Assembly: GCF_016124325.1 (NCBI RefSeq)
Contig: NZ_WGNY01000006.1
Coordinates: 181,575 to 245,574 of the forward strand
DNA: 64,000 bases
Reading direction: 5' to 3'
Source: Phenylobacterium sp.
Lineage (GTDB): Bacteria > Pseudomonadota > Alphaproteobacteria > Caulobacterales > Caulobacteraceae
Position 1 is the first letter of the stretch, and each line of letters begins with the position of its first letter. Below the pieces are notes generated by a model. The model was not told where the DNA came from. It saw only the letters and a program-made list of their open reading frames with translations, and ran no database searches. The translations under genes were made by a program, and so were the position numbers. This document shows, one piece after another, positions 25,545-34,202 of the stretch.

Positions 25545-26292
25545 CGTCGACGGGGAGGACGACGCCGGTCACATAGGCCGAGGCGCAGCTCGCGAGGTAG
25601 ACCGCCGCCCCGGCGATATCGTCGGGTTCGCCCAGCCGGTTCATGGGGGTCAGGGCCTCGACCGCCGAGCGGTCGGCCTCCAGGGCGAACGCGATCATCC
25701 GCGTTTCGAAAGGTCCGGGCGCGATGGCGTTGACCGTGATGTTCTCGTGCGCCAGCCGCGCGGCCAGCACCCGGGTCAGGTGATGCAGGCCGGCCTTGCT
25801 GGCCGCATAGCTGAAGTTTTCGAACCGCGACGTCGCCAGGCCGTCCACCGAGCCGACGTTGAGGATCCGGGCCGGATCGGCGGGCGTCGCCGCCGCCCGC
25901 AGCAGGGGCAGCAGGGCCTGGACCAGGAAGAACGGCGACTTGAGGTTCAGGTCCATGACCCGGTCCCAGCCCGGCTCGCCGAAGGCGTCCAGCGGCTGTC
26001 CCCAGGTGGCGCCGGCGTTGTTGACCAGCACGTCCAGGCGTGGCTCGCGCCCGGCCAGGTCTTCGGCGAGCGCGCGGATCGCGGCGGCGTCCGACACGTC
26101 GCTGGCCAGGCCGATCACCTCGCCCCGCGCCGACAGCTCGGCCGCGGCCTCGGCGGCGGCGTCGGGCCGCCGGGAGGTGAGGTAGACCTTCGCCCCGGCG
26201 TCGAGCAGGCCGCCCGCGATCATGCGTCCGATCCCGCGCGCGCCGCCGGTCACGAGCGCCGTCTTGCCGGTCAGGTCGAAGAGCCCCGCCAT
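25519..26292 (-). CDS. Short-chain dehydrogenase/reductase
   Basis: The 257-residue protein has all classical SDR motifs: TGGARGIG for the cofactor, DVLVNNAGATWGQ, the catalytic Ser in NVGSVDG, YAASK with the catalytic Tyr and Lys, and the PG motif IAPGPFETRM. The Arg after the first strand (SRRPD) favours NADP. It oxidises or reduces an alcohol or ketone intermediate of the pathway encoded by this operon. It starts two bases after the beta-lactamase-like gene stop. The substrate cannot be assigned. Confidence 0.9.
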   Translation of the reverse strand: MAGLFDLTGKTALVTGGARGIGRMIAGGLLDAGAKVYLTSRRPDAAAEAAAELSARGEVIGLASDVSDAAAIRALAEDLAGREPRLDVLVNNAGATWGQPLDAFGEPGWDRVMDLNLKSPFFLVQALLPLLRAAATPADPARILNVGSVDGLATSRFENFSYAASKAGLHHLTRVLAARLAHENITVNAIAPGPFETRMIAFALEADRSAVEALTPMNRLGEPDDIAGAAVYLASCASAYVTGVVLPVDGGMSVAPR

Positions 26293-26293
26293 C

Positions 26294-27445
26294 TCAGCGT
26301 CGCGCCAGGCAGTCGTAGAGGGCGCCGACGAGGCGGATGGTGCGCGGGTCGCCGTTGAGGTTGGCGTCCATCTGGTTCATCGCGAAGCCGACCGCGAGCC
26401 GCTGTTCCGGGTCGAAGAACCCCGTCGAGCCGCCCCAGCCCGAATGACCGAAGGCCGCGTCGCTGGGCCCGTACCACCGCGCGGCGTTGTTGCCGAAGAA
26501 GCCGGCGCCCCAACGCACGGCGACGCCCAGGTTCATGTCGACCCCCGCGAACCGCACCTCGGTGGCCCGGGCGATCGCCTCCGGCGTGAAGTAGCTGCGC
26601 CCACGCGAGGCGCCCCCGTTGGCCAGCGGCGCGTAGAAGCGCGCCAGCCCCACGGCGTTGGCCATCCCTCCAGCGGCTGGAATCTCCGCGGCGCGCCAGG
26701 CCCGGTCGTTGGGCGCGTCGCCCTCGATCACCGGATTGCCCAGCGTGAGCGCGAGGATCTCGCTCGCCTCGGCGAGGGTCTGCGTCTGCTCGGCCGGCGG
26801 CCGGGCGATGACGGCGTAGCGACCATCCTCCGACTGCGGCAGGCCGATGAAGACGTCGGCGCCAAGCGGGCCGGCCAGCTCCTCGCGCAGGAACGCCCCG
26901 ATGCTGCGCCCGTCGACCCGCCGCACCAGTTCGCCGGCGATGTAGCCCCAGGTGATGGCGTGGTAGCCCGAGGTCGAACCAGGCGGCCACAGGGGCTCGG
27001 CCCGGGCGATGCGGTCGACCATCAGATCCCAGTCGAACAGGTCCTCGACGCTCGTCGGCTCGCGCAGGCCCGAGACGCCGGCCTGGTGGGCCAGCGCCTG
27101 GGCGACGGTGACCGTCCCCTTCCCCGCCTGGGCGAACTCTGGCCAGTAGCGGGCGACGGGTGCCTCGTAGTCGAGGCGGGCCAGCGAGGCGAGCCGCGCC
27201 AGGCAGGCGGCCGCGAGTCCCTTGGTGGTGGAGAAGACGTTGGTCACCGTCTCCGCGCGCCAGGGCCGCGTCCGGGCCGGATCGGCATGGCCCGCCCACA
27301 GGTCGACCACCGTCTCGTCGTCACGCACGACAGCGAAGCTGGCGCCGATGTCGGGGACGGGCTCGGCCGGGTTGAAGTTGGCGCGGAACGCCTCGGCGAC
27401 CGGCTCGAACCCCGGGGCGACCGATCCGTGGACTTCGATCGGCAT
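26294..27445 (-). CDS. Beta-lactamase-like serine hydrolase/esterase (class C fold)
   Basis: The 383-residue protein has the S-x-x-K motif in NVFSTTKGLAAACLARL, a Tyr motif near GSTSGYHAITWGYIAGEL, and a C-terminal HSGWGGSTGFFDP in place of KTG. This is the EstB/EstA carboxylesterase type within the penicillin-binding protein fold. It hydrolyses esters or lactones, and beta-lactam resistance is not implied. No signal peptide is seen, so it acts in the cytoplasm. It sits between the TonB receptor (five bases upstream) and the SDR gene in one operon, which suggests hydrolysis of an imported ester. Confidence 0.87.
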   Translation of the reverse strand: MPIEVHGSVAPGFEPVAEAFRANFNPAEPVPDIGASFAVVRDDETVVDLWAGHADPARTRPWRAETVTNVFSTTKGLAAACLARLASLARLDYEAPVARYWPEFAQAGKGTVTVAQALAHQAGVSGLREPTSVEDLFDWDLMVDRIARAEPLWPPGSTSGYHAITWGYIAGELVRRVDGRSIGAFLREELAGPLGADVFIGLPQSEDGRYAVIARPPAEQTQTLAEASEILALTLGNPVIEGDAPNDRAWRAAEIPAAGGMANAVGLARFYAPLANGGASRGRSYFTPEAIARATEVRFAGVDMNLGVAVRWGAGFFGNNAARWYGPSDAAFGHSGWGGSTGFFDPEQRLAVGFAMNQMDANLNGDPRTIRLVGALYDCLARR

Positions 27446-27449
27446 CGGC

Positions 27450-29588
27450 TCAGAAGCTCACGCCGAATTCGACCCCGTAGGTCCGCGGATCGCCGGGCCA
27501 GCCGATGGTGCCCACGATGTTCGCGCTGCGGGCGATCTCCTGGTAATAGAACGACTTTCCGAGATTCTTGACGAACACCGAGGCCCGCCAGGGGCCGTCG
27601 CTCGGCTTCAGGTCGAGCGACGCGTTGGCGAGGCCATAGCCCTTCTGGGAAACCCCCGTGGCGTTGAACGGCGTGAAGTAGATCCGGCTGCGGTAGGCGT
27701 AGGAGCCCCGCGCGGTCAGCTCCAGCCCGCCGCCGAGGTCGAAGGTGTAGTCCGTCGAGAGCGACAGCGACGTCTTGGGCGTGCGCACGAGCCGGTTGCC
27801 CTTGAGGTCGAGGGGGCCGGCGGCGGCGTTGTCGGGATCGACCGACGTGAACTTGTCGTAGGTCGCGTCCAGCAGGGTCAGGGCCGCCGAAACGTTCCAC
27901 CGGTCCGTCGGTTGCGCCGCCAGCTCGGCCTCGAAGCCCTTGATCTTGGCGTTGGCGGCGTTCTCGAGGGTGACGATGTTGACGGCGTCGTACTTGTTCA
28001 CCTGGAGGTCGGTGTAGTCGTAGTAGAAGGCCGTCAGCCCGATGCGCGCGCGCCCGTCGGCCAGCACGCTCTTCAGCCCCGTCTCGTAGGCCCAGACGTA
28101 CTCGGGCCGGAAGTCCTGCGGGTTCTGGATCGCGGTCGAGTTGAACCCGCCGCTCTTGAAGCCCCGCGTGACCGATCCGTAGATCAGGGTGGTGTCCGTG
28201 GCCTGGAACTCCAGCCCGAACTTCGGCGTGAACGCGTCCCAGCTCTTGTCGCCGTCGAAGGCGCCGACCTTTGCGCCGTTGAAGAAGAGGTCCACCGAGG
28301 CGTCCTTCTTCTCGTAGCTGTAGCGCAGGCCGACGGTGGCCTTGAGCCGGTCGGTCAGGCTGTAGCCGCCCTGGGCGAAGACCGCGTAGGCGCGGGTCTC
28401 GTTCGTGGCCTCGGGCCGCTGGTTCACCCCGGCGAGCGGCAGGAACAGGTTGTAGGAGGCCGAGGCGTCCTCGGAGAAGAAGTAGGCGCCCGCGAGCCAC
28501 TGCAGCCGTTCGGTCTTGCCGGCGAGCTGGAGCTCCTGGCTGAACGTCTTCGATTTCTGCCGGTCGGGATCGTGGGTGAACCAGTTGGCTTCGGTGCCGT
28601 CGAGGTCGAGGACCAGCTTGAAGTCGCTTTCGCGGTAGGCGGTGATCGACGTCACGTCCACGCCGCCCAGGGCCCAGTCGATCTTGGCGCTGACGCCCGA
28701 CTGGTCGTTGTGGGCCTGGTTGGGGAAGTTCTGGTTGGTCTTGTAGCGGTCGGCCAACACCGTACCGCCGAACGCCAGCGCCGGCGCCGTGGCGCTGATG
28801 ATCCGGATCGCCGAGGACGGCGCCCCGCGCGATCGCGTCGCGTCGGCGCTGAGCGTCAGCTTGCCGCTATCGCCCAGCCGGGCCGTCAGCATCGCGCGAC
28901 CCGCCCAGTCCGAGACGTTGTCGATCGAACGCCGGCCGATCGGGTCGTAGACGAAGCCGTCGCGCGACCGGCGAACCACCGAGACACGCCCGGCCACCCC
29001 GTCCGACAGGGGACCGCTGATCGTGGCGCGGTAGCGTTGCTGGTCGTAGTTGCCATAGAGGGCGTCGGCGGACCCTTCGAAGACGCTGGACGGCGTCTTC
29101 GAGGTGATCGCGACGACGCCGCCGGTGGCGTTGCGCCCGTAGAGCGTGCCCTGCGGCCCTTTGACGACCTCGACCCGCTGGACATCGAACAGGTCCTGCT
29201 GGGCGGTGGACAGGCGCGGCAGATAGACCCCGTCCAGGATGAAGGCGACGCTGGGGTCGGCCGAGATCGAGGCGATGTCGGTGCCGATGCCACGCAGGTA
29301 GGCCTGGCCCTGGACGATGTTGGACGTCATCACGAAGCCGGGCACGGCCAGGCTGAGATCCATCGAACTGTCGATGTTGGCGGCCTCGATCGCCTCATCG
29401 CCGAGGACGGCGATGGCGATCGGGGTCTTTTCGAGCACGGACTCGTAGCGCTGAGCCGTGACGACGACCCCCTCGACCGTGGCTTCATGCTGGTCGGTCG
29501 CTTCCGCGGCCGAGGCCCCCGTGGCCGCCAGGGCGGCCGCGCTCGCCAGCAGCGCAAGCCGCCGCGAACGCACGTCGAAGAACGACAT
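27450..29588 (-). CDS. TonB-dependent outer-membrane receptor
   Basis: The 712-residue protein begins MSFFDVRSRRLALLASAAALAATGASA (signal peptide). A TonB-box-like VEGVVVTAQRYES follows, then a plug domain (YLRGIGTD, VAFILDGVYLPRLSTAQQDLFDVQRVEVVKGPQGTLYGRNATGGVVAITSKTP) and a beta-barrel ending TYGVEFGVSF with the terminal aromatic residue. It imports a large or scarce substrate across the outer membrane. GGGGGAAA stands just before the ATG at 29586-29588. It lies within the catabolic operon and has no siderophore genes nearby, so the substrate is probably the organic compound degraded by these enzymes. Confidence 0.93.
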   Translation of the reverse strand: MSFFDVRSRRLALLASAAALAATGASAAEATDQHEATVEGVVVTAQRYESVLEKTPIAIAVLGDEAIEAANIDSSMDLSLAVPGFVMTSNIVQGQAYLRGIGTDIASISADPSVAFILDGVYLPRLSTAQQDLFDVQRVEVVKGPQGTLYGRNATGGVVAITSKTPSSVFEGSADALYGNYDQQRYRATISGPLSDGVAGRVSVVRRSRDGFVYDPIGRRSIDNVSDWAGRAMLTARLGDSGKLTLSADATRSRGAPSSAIRIISATAPALAFGGTVLADRYKTNQNFPNQAHNDQSGVSAKIDWALGGVDVTSITAYRESDFKLVLDLDGTEANWFTHDPDRQKSKTFSQELQLAGKTERLQWLAGAYFFSEDASASYNLFLPLAGVNQRPEATNETRAYAVFAQGGYSLTDRLKATVGLRYSYEKKDASVDLFFNGAKVGAFDGDKSWDAFTPKFGLEFQATDTTLIYGSVTRGFKSGGFNSTAIQNPQDFRPEYVWAYETGLKSVLADGRARIGLTAFYYDYTDLQVNKYDAVNIVTLENAANAKIKGFEAELAAQPTDRWNVSAALTLLDATYDKFTSVDPDNAAAGPLDLKGNRLVRTPKTSLSLSTDYTFDLGGGLELTARGSYAYRSRIYFTPFNATGVSQKGYGLANASLDLKPSDGPWRASVFVKNLGKSFYYQEIARSANIVGTIGWPGDPRTYGVEFGVSF

Positions 29589-29635
29589 GGTGTTTCCCCC
29601 GATTGTTTCTTTGTCTTGGCCCGCCGGGCGCGAGG

Positions 29636-30442
29636 TCAGGCGGCTTGTCTGGTGGTGGCGTCGGCCAGGAATTCGCGCACCGCGGCCGCGGCCGCGACGG
29701 GTTGATCCAGGTCTAGCAGGTGGCCCGCGCCGGGCAGCACCGCCTGGCGTACGGGTCCTCGGATCCCCTGGGCCAGCCGGCCCGGATAGACCCGCGGGTC
29801 CAGGATACGGTCGCGGTCGCCCCACAGGATGAGCGTGGGCGCCGCGACGCGGTGGAGGCGCTTCTCGAGCCCGAGGTCGCACATCGGCCACAGCAGGCGC
29901 GCACCGGCCGCCGCCGCTCTGGAGAGCTCGATCTTCCACTCGACCGGATCGGCCCCCTCGGGCGCGGCCAGCATCGGCTGAAGCACGTCCTGCGCCTCGC
30001 ACAGTTCCTGGTTCAACTCGCCGGATTTCTTGGCCCAGAGGTGCGGCACCGGAGCGGCATCGTCGTAGAGCCCGAGCGGGGCCAGCAGGACGAGGCGGCC
30101 GACGCTTCGCGGCGACAGCGCGGCGACTTCCGCGGCCAGGCAGCCGCCGAGGGATGCGCCGATCAGGTCCTCCCCGGCGAGGCCGGCCGCCTCGATCAGG
30201 TCGAGCGTCGCGGCGACCCAGTCGATCAGGTGATCGAGATCCTCGTGCCCCGTGGCGCCGGGGAAGCCCGGCAGCGACGGCGCGATCACCCGGTGATCGC
30301 GGGCCAGTTCGTCGAGGAACGGGGTCCAGGCGGGCAGGCCGACGAGACCGGCGAGATAGCCCACTACTGGACCGGAGCCCTTCTCCAGCACCCGGCAGGC
30401 ATGACCGTTGACGCTGACGGTGCGTTCGCTGGGCGTGCTCAT
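29636..30442 (-). CDS. Alpha/beta hydrolase
   Basis: The 268-residue protein has the nucleophile elbow DLIGASLGGCLAAEVAAL, an Asp in LILWGDRDRILDPRVYPG and the terminal His in LPGAGHLLDLDQP, so the Ser-Asp-His triad is complete. It is of the meta-cleavage-product or haloalkane-type hydrolase branch by length and layout. The ATG at 30440-30442 overlaps the LLM monooxygenase stop in ATGA, so the two are coupled. Likely role: hydrolysis of an ester or C-C bond formed by the monooxygenase, an inference from the pairing. Confidence 0.88.
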   Translation of the reverse strand: MSTPSERTVSVNGHACRVLEKGSGPVVGYLAGLVGLPAWTPFLDELARDHRVIAPSLPGFPGATGHEDLDHLIDWVAATLDLIEAAGLAGEDLIGASLGGCLAAEVAALSPRSVGRLVLLAPLGLYDDAAPVPHLWAKKSGELNQELCEAQDVLQPMLAAPEGADPVEWKIELSRAAAAGARLLWPMCDLGLEKRLHRVAAPTLILWGDRDRILDPRVYPGRLAQGIRGPVRQAVLPGAGHLLDLDQPVAAAAAVREFLADATTRQAA

Positions 30443-31710
30443 TCGGCGGCCTCCAGGAAGGGTTGCGGATAGGCGCGCTCGGCCGCGGCGAGCGGCTTGG
30501 GCCACCAGTGGTTCTCCCACTTGTCCTCGAACAGGCCGCGAAGCTGCGGCGCCACCTTCTCGGCGAACATCTGCGTGTTGTAGTTCGCGACGTCCTTTTT
30601 CATGTTCCCGTAGTGAAGCAGGACCATGAGGTTGCCGACGTTGAGCTCGACGGCCATCTCGCGAAGCTGGGCGGCCACCTCGTCGGGGCTGCCGATCACC
30701 ATGTAGCCCTTCTCCAGGAAGCCCTCCATGGTGTTGGCTGCGGTCGCCAGCACGCCGGCGTAGCGGTCCTGGGCGGCGTTGGCGGCGGCGGCCACCTGGG
30801 AGCCCAGGTTGGCGCGGATGCTCGTTTCCGAGAGATATCCTGGCGGCCCCGTGAAGCGCGGGTCCACGTGGAGGCAGCGGTTGTAGAAGTATTCCGCCGG
30901 CTCGCGGTAGAGCTTGATGGCCTCTTCCCGGGTCTCGGCCACACCGACGAACTGGAGGAAGCCGGCCCGGAAGGGATTGGGGTCCTTGCCGACCTCCTTA
31001 ACCTTCTCCCAGTACCCGGCCATCGTCTTCCGGCCCATCTTGTACCCGAAGTACGAGAGGTAGCTGTAGAGGTAGTCGCGGCGGGCGCACCATTCCCACG
31101 TCTCGACCGAGCCGCCTCCGGGGATCCACACCGGCGGATGCGGCTCCTGTACGGGACGCTGCCAGACGTTGACGTTGCGCATCTTGTTGAAGCGGCCGTT
31201 CCAGTCGAACGGACCGTCGGCCTGCCAGGCCTTCATGATCAGGTCGTGCGCCTCGTAGTAGCGGTCGCGGACCATGTTGGGGTTCTGGCTGTAGGCGTAG
31301 CAGGTGTCCATCGGACTCCCGACCGGGAAGCCGGCGATGAGACGGCCGCCGGAGATCAAGTCCAGCAGCGCCATCTCCTCCGCCACGCGGATCGGCGGGT
31401 TGTAGAGCGCGAGCGAGTTGCCCAGCACGCAGATCGCCGCATCTTTCGTCCGGCGCGCCATGGTGGCAGCCATGATGTTGGGCGAGGGCATCATGCCATA
31501 GGCGTTGGCGTGGTGTTCGTTGACGCAGACGGCGTCGAAGCCGACCTCGGCCGCAAACTCCATCTCATCCAGGAAGTCGTTGTACATCCTGTGGGCTTCG
31601 ACCGGATCGAACAGACCTCGATCGATGTCGACCCAGACGCTCCGGTACTTCTCCGTAAAGTTCTCTGGAAGGCCCATGTAGGGCATCAGATGGAACCACA
31701 GGAATTTCAT
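30439..31710 (-). CDS. LLM class flavin-dependent monooxygenase
   Basis: The 423-residue protein is a luciferase-like (bacterial luciferase fold) oxygenase: MKFLWFHLMPYMGLPENF at the start, FDAVCVNEHHANAYGMMPSPNIMAATMARRT, RVAEEMALLDLISGGRLIAGFPVG and PHPPVWIPGGGSVETWEWCARRD. These enzymes use reduced FMN and oxygen for Baeyer-Villiger-type or C-H oxidations. The FMN reductase at 24942 in the same operon could supply FMNH2. GGAGGGAG lies seven bases before the ATG at 31708-31710. It is the first gene of the operon, divergent from TetR at 31991, with a palindrome at 31830-31846 in its promoter region. Confidence 0.9.
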   Translation of the reverse strand: MKFLWFHLMPYMGLPENFTEKYRSVWVDIDRGLFDPVEAHRMYNDFLDEMEFAAEVGFDAVCVNEHHANAYGMMPSPNIMAATMARRTKDAAICVLGNSLALYNPPIRVAEEMALLDLISGGRLIAGFPVGSPMDTCYAYSQNPNMVRDRYYEAHDLIMKAWQADGPFDWNGRFNKMRNVNVWQRPVQEPHPPVWIPGGGSVETWEWCARRDYLYSYLSYFGYKMGRKTMAGYWEKVKEVGKDPNPFRAGFLQFVGVAETREEAIKLYREPAEYFYNRCLHVDPRFTGPPGYLSETSIRANLGSQVAAAANAAQDRYAGVLATAANTMEGFLEKGYMVIGSPDEVAAQLREMAVELNVGNLMVLLHYGNMKKDVANYNTQMFAEKVAPQLRGLFEDKWENHWWPKPLAAAERAYPQPFLEAAE

Positions 31711-31829
31711 TCGCTGCTCCCTCCAGTGGGGCGCCGGTTCATCGTCCGGCGGCCTCGCCGCCGGTCGGCTGCTGCTCAGCGCCGGCGATGACTTGAGTAT
31801 GTCCAAGCCCAAGGATGTGGCAATCACTT

Positions 31830-31846
31830 TTTGTATTTTTTGCAAA
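31830..31846. promoter_or_regulatory. Palindromic operator TTTGTA-n5-TGCAAA
   Basis: Half-sites TTTGTA (31830-31835) and TGCAAA (31841-31846) flank TTTTT. It lies in the 280-base region between the LLM operon and the divergent TetR gene. A near-identical 17-bp site stands at 32650-32666 before the esterase gene. The TetR protein encoded between them is the likely ligand-controlled repressor of both. Nothing else recognisable is seen in this intergenic region. Confidence 0.7.
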
Positions 31847-31990
31847 TCTTGTTTCGAGCGAAGCGATTTCCGCCTTTTTTTCTGATAGTTATTCTATCTC
31901 CACCTCAGGTCGCGCCGGCGGGAACGACCAGGATCGGAGGCGCCCCACGCATCGACGGACGCCGTAAACCGTGCTTTTGACCTGCACCGG

Positions 31991-32638
31991 ATGGAGTCGC
32001 CTCGCGCCAGCGCGGCGGCGGCCGAGATGAGGACGACCTTGAACCAGCGCACGCCCAACCGAGCCGGCGAGGACCGCCGCGAGCGGATCGTCGCGGCGCT
32101 CGACGCCTGCATCCGCAAGACGGGCTTCGCCGGCTCCTCGCTGACCGACATCGCCGCCGAGGCGGGGATCACCCCCAGCCACGTGCGCTACTACTTCGAA
32201 AGCAAGGAAGACATCCTCGAGTACTACCTCTCGTCGCTCAGCGCCGAGATTCTGGCCGAGATCGGCGCGATCCCGCGGGACGACCCGGAGCGCTGGCTCG
32301 AGGACTTCTCCCGCTATTTCTCGTCCAACCCGAAGGTGAGCAGCACGGGCATCGGCGTGCTCATGGAGATCTTCGGCGTCTCGGTTCACCACCCCAAGCT
32401 CGCCGCCATCAAGCGAGGCCACGACGTCCAGATCCGCAACGTGTTTCGCGAGTTCTTCGTCTGGGCGGGGGTGGCCGAGGGGCTGACCGTCGAGGATGCG
32501 GCCTACACCGGATGGGCCCTGGACTCCGGCATGAAGTTCAACGCGGCCTTCCAGGCCGACTTCTCCCTGGAGCGCGCCGGCCAGATCTTCCGCCGCGAGA
32601 TGCGCCGCCTCGCCGGATGGCCGCCGAAGCCCGAGTAG
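31991..32638 (+). CDS. TetR family regulator, divergent from the LLM operon
   Basis: The 215-residue protein has an N-terminal helix-turn-helix: RRERIVAALDACIRKTGFAGSSLTDIAAEAGITPSHVRYYFESKEDILEYYL. A helical effector domain follows, ending RREMRRLAGWPPKPE. It is flanked on both sides by matching palindromes (31830 and 32650), which suggests that it represses the divergent LLM operon and the esterase/decarboxylase genes downstream. The ATG at 31991 is taken, but a methionine 12 codons later is also possible. The TetR type with 'VRYYFESKEDI' often controls lipid or terpene degradation, though no ligand can be named. Confidence 0.86.
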   Translation: MESPRASAAAAEMRTTLNQRTPNRAGEDRRERIVAALDACIRKTGFAGSSLTDIAAEAGITPSHVRYYFESKEDILEYYLSSLSAEILAEIGAIPRDDPERWLEDFSRYFSSNPKVSSTGIGVLMEIFGVSVHHPKLAAIKRGHDVQIRNVFREFFVWAGVAEGLTVEDAAYTGWALDSGMKFNAAFQADFSLERAGQIFRREMRRLAGWPPKPE

Positions 32639-32649
32639 CCGAGCCAAAG

Positions 32650-32666
32650 TTTGCATTTTTTGCAAA
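32650..32666. promoter_or_regulatory. Palindromic operator TTTGCA-n5-TGCAAA
   Basis: Perfect half-sites TTTGCA (32650-32655) and TGCAAA (32661-32666) are separated by TTTTT. The site lies 18 bases before the esterase ATG, where it would block initiation. It matches the site at 31830-31846 in 16 of 17 positions. Confidence 0.75.
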
Positions 32667-32684
32667 TTCTGGGATGGTCGCCGC

Positions 32685-33545
32685 ATGGTCAGCCCAGAGT
32701 ACGCCGCCGCGCTCGCCGCCCTCGTCAGCGGGATCCAACGCCCCGCCGAGCTTGCGCGCCTGTTTCCGAGGCCCGCGCCTGACGTCGCCTGGACAGCCGT
32801 CGACGCCGGGGGCGCGCCCGCGGAATGGGTCACAGCGGGCGACATGGGCGAGGACGGCGGCGCCTTCCTCTATCTGCACGGCGGCGGCTACACCGAGGGC
32901 TCGCCGGCCTCGCATCGCGAACTCGTCTCGCGCCTCGTGCGGCACGCCGGCGCACCGGCGCTGAGCGTCGACTACCGGCTTGCGCCGCAGCACCCCTACC
33001 CCGCGGCGTTGGACGATGCGATCGGCGCCTGGACCTGGCTCTCGGGCCGGCTCGGACCCGATCGCGTGGCCATCGTCGGCGACTCGGCCGGCGGGGGGCT
33101 CGCGCTGGCGCTGGCCATGTGGCTGCGCGACCACGGCCGGCCGGGCCCCGCGATGGTGGCGGCGCTCTGCCCGTGGACCGACCTCTCGCTCGCCGACGCC
33201 GAGGGCGCGCAAGACCCCCTGATCGACGTGAGCGCTTTGCGCGAACGGGGCCGAAGCTATCTGGGCGACGCCGACCCGCGCACGCCCTATGCCTCTCCGC
33301 TTCATGGGCGCATGGAAGGCCTGCCGCCGCTGTTCCTGCACGCGGGCGATTGCGACGTGCTGAAGGACGACGCCGCGCGGTTCGCCGCCAGGGCCGCCGC
33401 CGCCGGGGCGGCCGTGGAGTTCGAGGCCTGGCCGGGCATGACCCACGTCTGGCACGCCCTGGGCGATGTGGTGCCGGAAGCCCGCGACGCCACCCGCCGC
33501 GCCGGGGCGGCGATCGGGGCGGCCCTTCGGCGGGCGGCGGCATGA
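32685..33545 (+). CDS. Alpha/beta hydrolase, hormone-sensitive-lipase type esterase
   Basis: The 286-residue protein has the HSL-family oxyanion motif LYLHGGGYTEGSPASHR, the nucleophile motif VAIVGDSAGGGLALALA, an Asp in LFLHAGDCDVLKDDAARFA and a His in WPGMTHVWHAL. It hydrolyses short to medium esters in the cytoplasm. It lies directly behind a palindromic operator and overlaps the carboxymuconolactone-decarboxylase-like gene by four bases (ATGA). A first step of degradation of the compound sensed by the adjacent TetR is plausible. Confidence 0.92.
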   Translation: MVSPEYAAALAALVSGIQRPAELARLFPRPAPDVAWTAVDAGGAPAEWVTAGDMGEDGGAFLYLHGGGYTEGSPASHRELVSRLVRHAGAPALSVDYRLAPQHPYPAALDDAIGAWTWLSGRLGPDRVAIVGDSAGGGLALALAMWLRDHGRPGPAMVAALCPWTDLSLADAEGAQDPLIDVSALRERGRSYLGDADPRTPYASPLHGRMEGLPPLFLHAGDCDVLKDDAARFAARAAAAGAAVEFEAWPGMTHVWHALGDVVPEARDATRRAGAAIGAALRRAAA

Positions 33546-34105
33546 AGGGGCCGCGAATTCCGCCCGTCCTCGACGACGAGATGAGCCAGGTCCAGCGCGA
33601 CACGCTCAAGCCGTTCGTGCAGCCCGACGGGCGATTGGACAATGTCTTCCGCACGATGGGCCGATATCCCGATGCGCTGCGGCGCTGGACGCCCTTCATC
33701 GGCCACGTCCTGCGGCGCTCCTCCCTGAGCCTGCGCGAAACCGAACTTCTGATCCTGCGCGTCGCCGCCGCGCGGGAGGCAGGCTATGCCTGGACCCAGC
33801 ACGTTCGGATCGCGCGCGGCGCGGGGTTCTCCGACGACGAGATCCTGGCCGTTCGGGAAGGCCCCTCGGCGGCGCGTTGGGACGAGGTGGAGCGGGCCCT
33901 GCTGCAGGCCGCCGACGACCTGCTCGCCACGGCGCAGATCTCGGACGCTGCCTGGGCCGCGCTGGCCGGACGCTACGCCGTTCCGCAGCTGATCGACGTG
34001 ATTCTGACCGTCGGGCAGTACAATCTCGTCGCCATGGTGCTGAAGACCTGCGGCGTCGAGACGGACGAGGCCTTCGCGGACGACCCGCCGCTTCAGGACA
34101 CCTGA
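33542..34105 (+). CDS. Carboxymuconolactone decarboxylase/AhpD-like family protein
   Basis: The 187-residue all-helical protein has the family core LRETELLILRVAAAREAGYAWTQHVRIARGAGFSDDEILAVREG and a second motif LIDVILTVGQYNLVAMVLKTCGVE. The C-x-x-C of AhpD is absent (the Cys positions are Tyr and Trp, the His is kept), so it is of the decarboxylase type rather than a peroxidase. Members act as decarboxylases or have unknown hydrolytic roles in aromatic and terpenoid pathways. It is translationally coupled to the esterase gene upstream. Confidence 0.85.
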   Translation: MKGPRIPPVLDDEMSQVQRDTLKPFVQPDGRLDNVFRTMGRYPDALRRWTPFIGHVLRRSSLSLRETELLILRVAAAREAGYAWTQHVRIARGAGFSDDEILAVREGPSAARWDEVERALLQAADDLLATAQISDAAWAALAGRYAVPQLIDVILTVGQYNLVAMVLKTCGVETDEAFADDPPLQDT

Positions 34106-34154
34106 CCCCGCACCCCGCCGCGGCTCGACGATTGGCGCTTCCACACCTCTTGAC

Positions 34155-34176
34155 CAGAACGCGAATATCGGTTCGC
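34155..34176 (+). promoter_or_regulatory. 22-bp operator of the shared TetR-type regulon, divergent copy
   Basis: The site contains GAACGCGAATA followed by TCGGTTCGC and matches the strongest regulon copy at 44095-44116 in 16 of 22 positions, including the arms GAAC and CGGTTC. It lies 26 bases before the acyl-CoA ligase ATG. The -35 spacing found at the other copies is not evident here. Confidence 0.5.
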
Positions 34177-34202
34177 ATAAGGCAGGGAAGGGAAACGCCG
34201 AA

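Noticed and set aside
26294..27445. A beta-lactam resistance gene
   Set aside because: The S-x-x-K enzyme has HSGWGG in place of KTG, no signal peptide and a catabolic context, so it is an esterase-type member of the fold.
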